A stretch of 64,000 nucleotides of DNA from Ensifer canadensis. GTDB lineage: Bacteria > Pseudomonadota > Alphaproteobacteria > Rhizobiales > Rhizobiaceae. The notes under the pieces were generated by a model. It had not been told where the DNA came from, did no database searches, and saw only the letters and a list, made by a program, of their open reading frames with translations. The stretch lies in the NCBI RefSeq assembly GCF_017488845.2, contig NZ_CP083370.1:1798001-1862000 (forward strand). Reading direction: 5' to 3'. Shown one piece after another: positions 52,151-59,285 of this stretch; positions within the stretch are counted from its first letter, which is position 1; each line of letters opens with the position of its first letter. The position numbers were made by a program, and so were the translations under genes.

Positions 52151-52771
52151 ATGGAAAACGTATCGCGCACAATAGAACGCGCACAACCGGAAAAAGTTCA
52201 CGTCATCGGTTGCGGCGCAATCGCGCGCGAAATTCTGGCCATCTGCCAGGCCAACAGGCTCGACCATGTCGACCTCTCCTGTCTGCCCGCCATCTGGCAC
52301 AACACGCCGGAAAAGATCACGCCGGGGGTCAAGGAGGCGATTGCCAAGGCACGTGCAGCCGGCTTCGAGCGCATCTTCGTCGCCTATGCCGATTGCGGCA
52401 CCGGGGGCCACCTCGACCGGCTCTGCGAAGAAGAATGCGTCGAGCGCATTCCCGGCCCGCACTGCTATTCCTTCTTCGCCGGCAACGATGCCTTTGCCAG
52501 CCGCTGGGACGACGATCTGACCGCCTTTTTCCTCACCGACTTCCTCGCCCGCCAGTTCGAGGCCTTCGTCATCGAGCCGCTCGGCCTCAAGCGCCATCCG
52601 GAACTCCGGGATATGTATTTTGGCCATTACCGCAAGCTCGTCTACCTCTCGCAGCAGGAAGACGAAGCGCTGCAGGCAAAGGCCAAAGAAGCCGCCGATT
52701 ACCTCGGCCTCGAATACGAATACCGCTTCACCGGCTATGGCGACCTGACGAAATCACTGCTGAGCGCCTGA
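52151..52771 (+). CDS. DUF1638 protein of the methyl-transfer cluster
   Basis: 206 residues. DUF1638 hallmarks: VIGCGAIAREIL at the start, LSCLPAIWHNTPEKI, IFVAYADCGTGG, GPHCYSFFAGND and MYFGHYRKLVYL. The conserved Cys, His and Tyr residues suggest metal or cofactor binding. The family often accompanies MttB/corrinoid genes but has no established activity. ATG at 52151 with GGTGGAA upstream. Confidence 0.9.
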   Translation: MENVSRTIERAQPEKVHVIGCGAIAREILAICQANRLDHVDLSCLPAIWHNTPEKITPGVKEAIAKARAAGFERIFVAYADCGTGGHLDRLCEEECVERIPGPHCYSFFAGNDAFASRWDDDLTAFFLTDFLARQFEAFVIEPLGLKRHPELRDMYFGHYRKLVYLSQQEDEALQAKAKEAADYLGLEYEYRFTGYGDLTKSLLSA

Positions 52772-53149
52772 TCCCGCAGAAGGTATGTGGCGCCCAGCTC
52801 AGGTAGAAAAGACCGAGGGAAAGCTCCGCCAACAGGATGAGCTCGGATCTGGCAGCATACACAACCCGCCTCAATTGAAACTCAATCGACGCGCTATGCT
52901 GTGGCAAGTTGATTTGGCCGATGTGGCTTTCGCGGTATCAGAACTTCGAACCGCCCCAATCCCCTAAATTCTCGACAGACAGGCAGGCTCGGCGTCAGTG
53001 CTTGCGGCCAACGCGTCTCGAAACAGATCTCGAGCCGTCTGTCCGGCCCATCGCAACGAGCATTTGATCCGTCTACGCCAGCGCGAAATGCGGAGCGGCT
53101 GTTGCAGCCGAATTACTCTTACCAACGCTTGAGGAGGACTGAGACCACT
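52772..53149. other. Gap without a supported gene
   Basis: 378 bases downstream of the DUF1638 gene. Short frames lack ribosome sites and family signal. It may contain the promoter for the small-gene group that follows. Confidence 0.4.
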
Positions 53150-53458
53150 ATGAACGCTCTATCTTTCACGAAACGCATCATCCGCGGCCCGCGCGACACG
53201 TTACCGATCCACCGCTTCCATGTTGGCCAACTTGTCCGCTCCAAGGGGGCGCTGACGAGAGAGTCAATATCTGGAGAAACGTATCGCATCGTTGCGACGC
53301 TGCCGATCCGCGACAATGCGCTCCAGTATCGCATCCGCAGCAGCCGCGAAACCCATGAGCGTGTAACGGATGAAGGCAATCTCGAATTGATTGTCAGTGC
53401 CGGCAAGGATGGGATGGCATTGGCCGAGCGAGCCTTCAGAACGGCACATATCCTATAA
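53150..53458 (+). CDS. Hypothetical basic protein (about 102 residues)
   Basis: Starts MNALSFTKRIIRGPRDTLPI and continues with IHRFHVGQLVRSKG, GETYRIVATLPIRDNALQYR and RVTDEGNLELI. It has a beta-rich, SH3-like feel but no confident family. GAGGAGG precedes ATG 53150 with rather long spacing (13). The open frame to 53102 adds 16 residues and is less likely. It belongs to a trio of small genes on the same strand (53150-53979). Confidence 0.65.
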   Translation: MNALSFTKRIIRGPRDTLPIHRFHVGQLVRSKGALTRESISGETYRIVATLPIRDNALQYRIRSSRETHERVTDEGNLELIVSAGKDGMALAERAFRTAHIL

Positions 53459-53503
53459 CGACCATGCCAAACCGGCCGAACAGATCAGCCACGGGAGGCG
53501 ATC

Positions 53504-53626
53504 ATGAAATACCACATACCGGCTCAGATCTATCTCTTCGACTATCGCGGTCTGTTTGCCTGGATTGCTCTTTCGGTCGCGGTCTTTGTGGTCATCACCA
53601 CGATCCTCTTCGGCCGGATCTTGTGA
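53504..53626 (+). CDS. 40-residue single-helix membrane protein
   Basis: MKYHIPAQIYLFDYRGLFAW is followed by a strong hydrophobic helix (IALSVAVFVVITTILFG) and RIL-stop. GGGAGG lies 6 bases before the ATG, a very good ribosome site. 45 bases after the previous gene. Function unknown. Confidence 0.65.
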   Translation: MKYHIPAQIYLFDYRGLFAWIALSVAVFVVITTILFGRIL

Positions 53627-53715
53627 TGGCGCGGCACGGAGCCAAACGCCCATCCTCACTCGTCCGCCCGGCCGACCGCTGGCCGAGCTGGCTTATCGCT
53701 AAAAAGGATCACACG

Positions 53716-53979
53716 ATGCCACTAAGCTTCCCCAACCAAAGCCGAAGCTTCGACGATACCAGGAACGCTGTTCGCTTCCTTGGCCACGATGGCATGTTCG
53801 AAGTGCCCTTCTATGTCGAGGCGGAGGCGCTCTCGCGTGGCGCGCCGACCCGGACGACAGAAGCGGCCTGCCTTCTGGCATTCGACGCTGCACGCAACAA
53901 GATCTACGAAGTCGCAAAGGCAGCATATGCCCACGGTCGCAAGACGATCTATGTCCTGACCGCCGCGGACTTCCGTTAG
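53716..53979 (+). CDS. DUF1488-like small protein
   Basis: 87 residues: MPLSFPNQSRSFDDTRNAVR, then FLGHDGMFEVPFYVEAEAL and a final KAAYAHGRKTIYVLTAADF. This arrangement (SFD motif, F-x-G-hydrophobic strand, terminal V-L-T-x-x-D-F) fits DUF1488. ATG at 53716 with AAGGA 8 bases upstream. Role unknown; it seems unrelated to methyl transfer. Confidence 0.75.
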   Translation: MPLSFPNQSRSFDDTRNAVRFLGHDGMFEVPFYVEAEALSRGAPTRTTEAACLLAFDAARNKIYEVAKAAYAHGRKTIYVLTAADFR

Positions 53980-54176
53980 ACCGGACAAGCCGGCGCCTTA
54001 TCTGCCACCATCGAACGAACACGCTCGTCGCGACGCGCTCGGGGTCCGATGCCCCAGCCTCGGCCAAACCGTCTCCCGATGCCACTTCTGGCATCTGCTT
54101 CCCAAATACCCGCCATTAAGTCGCCGGTAACGCGCCAGCCGCCATATCTGTTGCGACCAACGCTTCAGGGGCCGGC

Positions 54177-54941
54177 ATGGCGGACGCAGACAATGAGACC
54201 AACACCGCGGCCAGGCAGCCGAGCCGCGTCGTCGTGGTGACGGCGGGCGGAGAAAATCCCTGGATCATGATCAATGCGCTCGCCGCACGCTTTGACGATA
54301 TCGTCGTTCTCCAGGAGCAGCCGGAATCCAAGAGCCTCTTCCTGCGCCGGCGGGCGCGAAAGCTCGGGTGGCCGACAGCGATCGGGCAATTGGCGACAAT
54401 GATCGCCTCGCGCTTCGGCAAGCGCTTTACCCGGAAGAGAGCGGAAGGCATCCTTAGGCACTACGGTGTATCGGGCGCGCCGGATCCGAGCGTACCGGTT
54501 TGCCAGATCACGTCCGTGAACGACGCTGAGGCTGTGTCGCAGATCCGGCAGCTCGCGCCAAAAGTCGTCTTTCTCATCAGTTGCCGCCTGTTGAAGGCCC
54601 ATACCCTGGCGCAGATCCCCTGCCCGGTCGTCAACTTCCATGCCGGCATCAATCCGGGCTATCGCGGGCTGATGGGCGGCTACTGGGCGCAGGTCAACGA
54701 CGATGTCATCAATTTCGGCGCGACCGTGCATCTCGTCGACGAAGGCGTCGATACCGGCGGCATTCTCTACCAGTCGCGCCAGACGCCCGACCGCCGCGAT
54801 ACGATGCATACCTATCCGCTGCTGCAGACGGCGGCCTCCACCGGCATCGCCATTGCCGCCGTCGACGATGCCCTCAAGGGCAAGCTGCAACCGCTCGATG
54901 TCGCAGGCCCGTCGCAACAGTGGTACCACCCGCCGATCTGA
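54177..54941 (+). CDS. Formyltransferase-like protein (Formyl_trans_N)
   Basis: 254 residues with a GART/Fmt-type fold: VVNFHAGINPGYRGLMGGYW contains the catalytic Asn-x-His and the Pro-Gly-Tyr-Arg-Gly loop, and HLVDEGVDTGGILYQ contains the conserved Asp. The Fmt C-terminal domain is absent. It would use or hydrolyse 10-formyl-THF, or transfer formyl to an unknown acceptor, linking the cluster to the folate C1 pool (inference). ATG at 54177 after CAGGGG. Confidence 0.82.
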   Translation: MADADNETNTAARQPSRVVVVTAGGENPWIMINALAARFDDIVVLQEQPESKSLFLRRRARKLGWPTAIGQLATMIASRFGKRFTRKRAEGILRHYGVSGAPDPSVPVCQITSVNDAEAVSQIRQLAPKVVFLISCRLLKAHTLAQIPCPVVNFHAGINPGYRGLMGGYWAQVNDDVINFGATVHLVDEGVDTGGILYQSRQTPDRRDTMHTYPLLQTAASTGIAIAAVDDALKGKLQPLDVAGPSQQWYHPPI

Positions 54942-55238
54942 CATGGCTCTGGAATGGAATTCGGCGCGGCATCTGGTAGGAAAACCGGGCGCAGATTCGC
55001 CGATGAGGACACGCCGCCTGTGGCCGTCAGAAGGCCCTAAGGCCCTGAAATTTCTGACACTCCTCAACCGATGGATATCCCGAAGTGTGGACTTGCCCGC
55101 ATTGCGGCAACGCGTAGAGTGCCGGGGGTCTTCGACGTTCTGCGCCGGCGTCGTTTTTGGACACATCCAACGTCGTGGCGAGGTGAGCCACAGCGCCCGG
55201 ACATAAGCATTGTCGCAGGAAGAGGAGAACGACACCCG

Positions 55239-55541
55239 ATGGCAGATCGCATAATCGTCTACTGGCGCGACATCCCGGCCCAGGTCATCATCAAGAAGGG
55301 CCGCACGACCGCCAAGCGCGAGCTTTCGCTGCGCTTCACCGAGGCGATCGACATGTGCGCCATGCGCACCGGCGCTGCCGAAACCGACGATTATCTCGCC
55401 GAATGGCGCAAGGCCGAGCCAGAACCCGTCTCCGACGAACTGGAAGCGGAAGCAGACCGTGCGGCCGCCGAGCTCGAAGCCGCCTATGACCGCGAGCGCC
55501 TGGTTGCCCTCGTCAAAGCAGGAGGCCGCGACAATGGCTGA
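55239..55541 (+). CDS. 'Virulence factor' family small protein
   Basis: 100 residues: VYWRDIPAQVIIKKGRTTAK, then ELSLRFTEAIDMCAMRTG and DDYLAEWRK, a family named 'virulence factor' (PF13769-like) that is found with methyl-THF genes. No enzymatic motif; a helix-rich Glu/Ala tail. ATG at 55239 with GAGGAGA upstream. It overlaps the next gene by 8 bases, so it is coupled to the MTHFR-C protein and MetF-like reductase. Confidence 0.82.
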   Translation: MADRIIVYWRDIPAQVIIKKGRTTAKRELSLRFTEAIDMCAMRTGAAETDDYLAEWRKAEPEPVSDELEAEADRAAAELEAAYDRERLVALVKAGGRDNG

Positions 55542-56142
55542 GCCGAAGCTCGCAGGTGCAGCGGAGGCGAAGATCGTCAAGGGCAATGCCGCGCCTGCCG
55601 CCAAGGCCGCGACCGGCGCCTATACCCCCGCCGGCGTTTCGCCGAGCCGCCGCTCGCGCCACAAATATACCGTCCGCCTCTGGGCCGTGCGCCATTCGCG
55701 CTTCCTCGAATGGTTCTACAACCGCTTTGCCGATCTCTTCCTGCTGTTGCACCCGCTGTGGAACGCAATTGGCTACGGCCGCGTCGAGCGGCCGGTGACC
55801 TTCGTCGAACGCCACGTCAAAGGCTTTCTTTTCGACTGTCGCATGTGCGGCCAGTGCGCGCTGTCGTCGACCGGCATGTCCTGCCCGATGAACTGTCCGA
55901 AGCAGCTGCGCAACGGCCCCTGCGGCGGCGTCAGGGCCAACGGCAATTGCGAGGTCGAGCCGGATATGCCCTGCGTCTGGGTGCAGGCGTGGAAAGGTTC
56001 GCAGAACATGACGAAGGGCGATGCGATCATGAACGTGCAGAAGCCGGTCAACCAGTCGCTGCGCGAGACCTCGTCGTGGCTGCGGGTGACGGCGGAAGCC
56101 GCCGCCCGCCGCGAAGCCCAGGCAAAAGAGAACCAGGCATGA
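55534..56142 (+). CDS. Cys-rich MTHFR C-terminal-domain protein (MetV-like)
   Basis: 202 residues. The core is FDCRMCGQCALSSTGMSC, then PMNCPKQLRNGPCGGVRANG and DMPCVW, the zinc/iron-sulfur cysteine set of the MTHFR_C family. In acetogens the relative MetV partners MetF in methylene-THF reductase. It overlaps the following MetF-like gene by ATGA (56139-56142), implying a complex. The start at 55534 overlaps the preceding gene. Confidence 0.88.
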   Translation: MAEPKLAGAAEAKIVKGNAAPAAKAATGAYTPAGVSPSRRSRHKYTVRLWAVRHSRFLEWFYNRFADLFLLLHPLWNAIGYGRVERPVTFVERHVKGFLFDCRMCGQCALSSTGMSCPMNCPKQLRNGPCGGVRANGNCEVEPDMPCVWVQAWKGSQNMTKGDAIMNVQKPVNQSLRETSSWLRVTAEAAARREAQAKENQA

Positions 56143-57230
56143 GCCCCGATTACAATCCATACGACCCCGGCGCGCCGCTCGATCCTCTGCCCGGCCACTC
56201 CTCGCGCGGACGGCTCGAGCGCGTTTTGCGTCGCGGCGAATTTGCCGTCACCGCCGAACTCAACCCGCCCGACAGCGCCAACCCGCAGGACGTCTACGAG
56301 CGCGCCGCAATCTTCGATGGCTGGGTCGACGGCATCAATGCGGTCGATGCCTCCGGCGCCAACTGCCACATGTCATCTGTCGGCATCTGCGCACTGCTGA
56401 CGCGCATGGGCTATGCCCCGATCATGCAGATCGCCTGCCGCGACAAGAACCGCATCGCCATCCAGGGCGACGTGCTCGGCGCGTCCGCCATGGGCGTGCA
56501 GAACGTCATGTGCCTGACCGGCGACGGCGTGCAGGCCGGCGACCAGCCGGGCGCCAAGCCGGTGTTCGACCTCGACTGCATGTCGCTGCTCGAGACCGTG
56601 CGCATCATGCGCGACAATTCCAAGTTCCTCTCCGGCCGCAAGCTGACGACGCCGCCACAGGTGTTTCTCGGCGCCGCCATCAACCCCTTTGCGCCTCCCT
56701 ACGACTTCCGCCCCTATCGGCTGGCCAAGAAGATCGAGGCCGGCGCGCAGTTCGTCCAGAGCCAGTACTGCTTCGACGTGCCGATGTTCCGCGAATACAT
56801 GAAGAAGGTGCGCGATCTCGGCCTGCACGAAAAATGCTTCATCCTCGTCGGCGTCGGACCGATGGCGTCGGCGAAAACCGCCCGCTGGATCCGCTCCAAC
56901 GTGCCGGGCATCCACATTCCCGACAGCATCATCACGCGGCTGGAAGGTGCGCAGGATCAGAAAAAGGAAGGTAAGCAGCTCTGCATCGACATCATCAACG
57001 AGGTCAAGGAGATCGAAGGCGTCTCCGGCGTCCACGTCATGGCCTATCGCCAGGAAGAATATGTCGCAGAGATCGTGCATGAATCGGGCGTGTTGAAGGG
57101 TCGCAAGCCCTGGAAACACGAAACGCTGCCGACCGATGCGCTTGTCGCCTCCCGCATGGAGCACATTCGCGAAGGCAAGGAAGAAAACCAGCAGGAGATG
57201 GCCGAGGCCGCGGCCCACCATCCCCACTGA
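56139..57230 (+). CDS. Methylenetetrahydrofolate reductase-like protein (MetF family)
   Basis: 363 residues. Flavin TIM-barrel features: FAVTAELNPPDSANPQDVYE, VMCLTGDGVQAGDQPGAKPV (the family LRGDxP-like loop), and AGAQFVQSQYCFDVPMFREY. It interconverts methylene- and methyl-THF. With the upstream Cys-rich partner it forms a MetVF-like pair, here likely running oxidatively on methyl-THF from demethylation (inference). ATG at 56139 is coupled to the preceding stop; the open frame from 55710 is a shadow. Confidence 0.9.
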   Translation: MSPDYNPYDPGAPLDPLPGHSSRGRLERVLRRGEFAVTAELNPPDSANPQDVYERAAIFDGWVDGINAVDASGANCHMSSVGICALLTRMGYAPIMQIACRDKNRIAIQGDVLGASAMGVQNVMCLTGDGVQAGDQPGAKPVFDLDCMSLLETVRIMRDNSKFLSGRKLTTPPQVFLGAAINPFAPPYDFRPYRLAKKIEAGAQFVQSQYCFDVPMFREYMKKVRDLGLHEKCFILVGVGPMASAKTARWIRSNVPGIHIPDSIITRLEGAQDQKKEGKQLCIDIINEVKEIEGVSGVHVMAYRQEEYVAEIVHESGVLKGRKPWKHETLPTDALVASRMEHIREGKEENQQEMAEAAAHHPH

Positions 57231-57329
57231 GGCAATCGCAGACAAAACCGGCGCCGGCCCGTCCGGCCGCCTCCATCGCTTAACGGGTGAGATAACGAAA
57301 CCCGACGCCACAGGATCAAAGGATCTTAC

Positions 57330-58295
57330 ATGACCCGTACCATCGTCGCTTCCGCCACCCGCGAAATCATCATCGGCTTCGACCAGCCCTTCTGCGTCAT
57401 CGGCGAGCGCATCAATCCGACCGGCCGCAAGAAGCTGGCCGCGGAAATGATCGAAGGCAATTTCGACACCGTCATCAAGGACGCGCTGGAGCAGGTCGCC
57501 GCCGGTGCGACGATGCTCGACGTCAACGCCGGCGTCACCGCCGTCAACCCGAACGAGACCGAACCGCCGTTGCTGGTCAAGACGCTGGAAATCGTCCAGG
57601 GCCTTGTCGACGTGCCGCTGTCGATTGACAGCTCCGTGTCGGCGGCAATCGAGGCGGCGTTGAAGGTCGCCAAGGGCCGGCCGCTCGTCAATTCCGTCAC
57701 CGGCGAAGAGGAAAAGCTGGAAGCGATCCTGCCGCTCTGCAAGAAATACGACGTGCCGGTTGTCGCCATCTCCAACGACGAAACCGGCATTTCGATGGAT
57801 CCGGACGTGCGCTTCGCCGTTGCCAAGAAGATCGTCGAGCGCGCCATGGATCATGGCATCAAGCCACACGACATCGTCGTCGATCCGCTGGTCATGCCGA
57901 TCGGCGCCCTGGGCGACGCCGGCCGGCAGGTGTTTGCGCTTCTGCGCCGTCTGCGCGAAGAGCTGAAGGTCAACACCACCTGCGGCCTCTCCAACATCTC
58001 CTTCGGCCTGCCGCATCGCCACGGCATCAATGCCGGCTTCATCCCCATGGTCATCGGCGCCGGTATGACGTCCGCGATCATGAACCCCTGCCGTCCGCAG
58101 GAGATGGAGGCCGTTCGCGCTGCAAACGTTCTGAACGGCACCGACGCCAACTGCACCAACTGGATCAGGACCTACCGCGACCACAAGCCGGCAGAAGGCG
58201 GCCATGCCGTGGCGGCGGCCGCAGCACCGGCAGCCTCCGGCGGTCGTCGCGGCGGGCGCGCCGCGCGCACCGGCGGAGCTGCGGCGAGCGAATAG
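57330..58295 (+). CDS. Methyl-THF:corrinoid methyltransferase (MtgA/AcsE-like)
   Basis: Pterin-binding TIM barrel, 321 residues: CVIGERINPTGRKKLA, ATMLDVNAGVTAVNPNE (pterin pocket Asp-x-Asn), SIDSSVSAAIEAALK, NSVTGEEEKLE, DPLVMPIGA and TCGLSNISFGLP. It transfers methyl between the corrinoid protein and THF. Family enzymes end near residue 280; this one adds a 40-residue Ala/Gly/Arg tail (GGRRGGRAARTGG). ATG at 57330; terminator follows. Confidence 0.92.
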   Translation: MTRTIVASATREIIIGFDQPFCVIGERINPTGRKKLAAEMIEGNFDTVIKDALEQVAAGATMLDVNAGVTAVNPNETEPPLLVKTLEIVQGLVDVPLSIDSSVSAAIEAALKVAKGRPLVNSVTGEEEKLEAILPLCKKYDVPVVAISNDETGISMDPDVRFAVAKKIVERAMDHGIKPHDIVVDPLVMPIGALGDAGRQVFALLRRLREELKVNTTCGLSNISFGLPHRHGINAGFIPMVIGAGMTSAIMNPCRPQEMEAVRAANVLNGTDANCTNWIRTYRDHKPAEGGHAVAAAAAPAASGGRRGGRAARTGGAAASE

Positions 58296-58324
58296 GCTTT
58301 TGCTCGGCGCCGTACTGCACATCG

Positions 58325-58361
58325 AAAGGACAACCAGGTCATGAGTTGCCCTGGTTGTCCT
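58325..58361 (+). terminator. Terminator after the methyl-THF transferase gene
   Basis: AAAGGACAACCAGG and CCTGGTTGTCCTTT form a near-perfect 14-base stem with a short loop. It closes the 55239-58295 operon. Confidence 0.85.
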
Positions 58362-58439
58362 TTGGCTCTCCTTGTCAGATATGCGCTCTTTGAGGATGCG
58401 GGCGAGTTCAAAAGGCTCTACGGTGCGCTCAGGACCTAA

Positions 58440-58545
58440 GGCATGTCGCGCAAAAGTGCGCAGCGGTTTTGCGATAACGACATGGGCAAAAACAAGAACT
58501 TAAAGCGCAGCAAGCGAATCCTGGAGATCGCGACGCGCTTTAAGT
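58440..58545. repeat. AAAAGTGCGCAGCGGTTTT-type intergenic repeat
   Basis: GCATGTCGCGCAAAAGTGCG-CAGCGGTTTTGCG... GACATGGGCAAAAACAAGAA ... GCGCTTTAAG; it begins and ends with matching CATGTCG/GACATG and TTAAAGCGC/GCGCTTTAA arms. The same core occurs reversed at 8660-8757. The insertion seems to truncate the small frame that follows. Confidence 0.65.
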
Positions 58546-58729
58546 CCTGCCGGTCCTGTTCGCAAACCTCGCGGTGCTTGCCGTCACTTTCGTTGCGGTT
58601 GTCACGAGGAGGATCAACTTTGGTTCCCAGGAACGGGTCATGAACGTCTGTTTCTGGGGTAGCTCGACGACACTGGCGGCGGCGTTTGTCTGGGCAATAG
58701 CAGCTGCGAAACTGACCACGGCTCCATAG
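58544..58729 (+). pseudogene. Fragment of a small membrane protein
   Basis: From the repeat edge the frame reads VLPVLFANLAVLAVTFVAVV, then TRRINFGSQERVMNV and a second hydrophobic helix TTLAAAFVWAIAAAKL before a TAG at 58729. No ATG start precedes it (a TAA from the repeat lies just upstream; GTG at 58574 is possible, without a ribosome site). It looks like the C-terminal two helices of a small membrane protein cut by the repeat. Confidence 0.35.
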
Positions 58730-58776
58730 TCAAGCATCCGACCGTCGCTGTCGCAGCACAAGAGTAGGGATCATCG

Positions 58777-59124
58777 ATGACAACGCGCCGACTTCACCTC
58801 GACACTTTCACGCTCTGGTTCGAAGCCCCTTTCGTCATGGCGCTGCGGCTGCACGAAATGCAACTGGCGGCACTGACCGGGAAAACGCAGGATCCGACCG
58901 AGCTTAGCCGCATGGTCTCCGAGAAGATCGCGGCCACCGCGGAAAGTGCCATGGCCGTGAACATGGCGCTGTGGCGCACCGGTTTCGATAATGCGGTGCG
59001 GCTGATGACCGGCGGCGGCGCATCGCTTGGCCTGGGTGGAACGGCGATCGCTGCCGCCGCCCTTAAACCCTACGGCAAGCGCGTGCGCGTCAATGCCCGG
59101 CGCCTGTCGCGCAAGACGTCATGA
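58777..59124 (+). CDS. Unknown 115-residue protein of the cluster
   Basis: Helix-rich: LDTFTLWFEAPFVMALRLHE, MVSEKIAATAESAMAVNMAL and a Gly-rich stretch (GGGASLGLGGTAIAAAAL) before a basic tail (PYGKRVRVNARRLSRKTS). The central part resembles phasin-like amphipathic helices but I cannot assign it. It sits between the methyl-THF transferase and the corrinoid activator on the same strand, so it may be functionally linked. Confidence 0.7.
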   Translation: MTTRRLHLDTFTLWFEAPFVMALRLHEMQLAALTGKTQDPTELSRMVSEKIAATAESAMAVNMALWRTGFDNAVRLMTGGGASLGLGGTAIAAAALKPYGKRVRVNARRLSRKTS

Positions 59125-59285
59125 ACGGATACGCCCCGCGAGCGCAACCCTGACGAAATGATGCTCGCAGATCTTTCCATGTCGGGATCTGACAACTATC
59201 AGGCAGCATTCCGGTGCAGTCTGAAGACGTTTACCCATGCCTCGGTCCATCGGGCAGAAGCAGGCTTTAGGAAAGACAGAACAGA

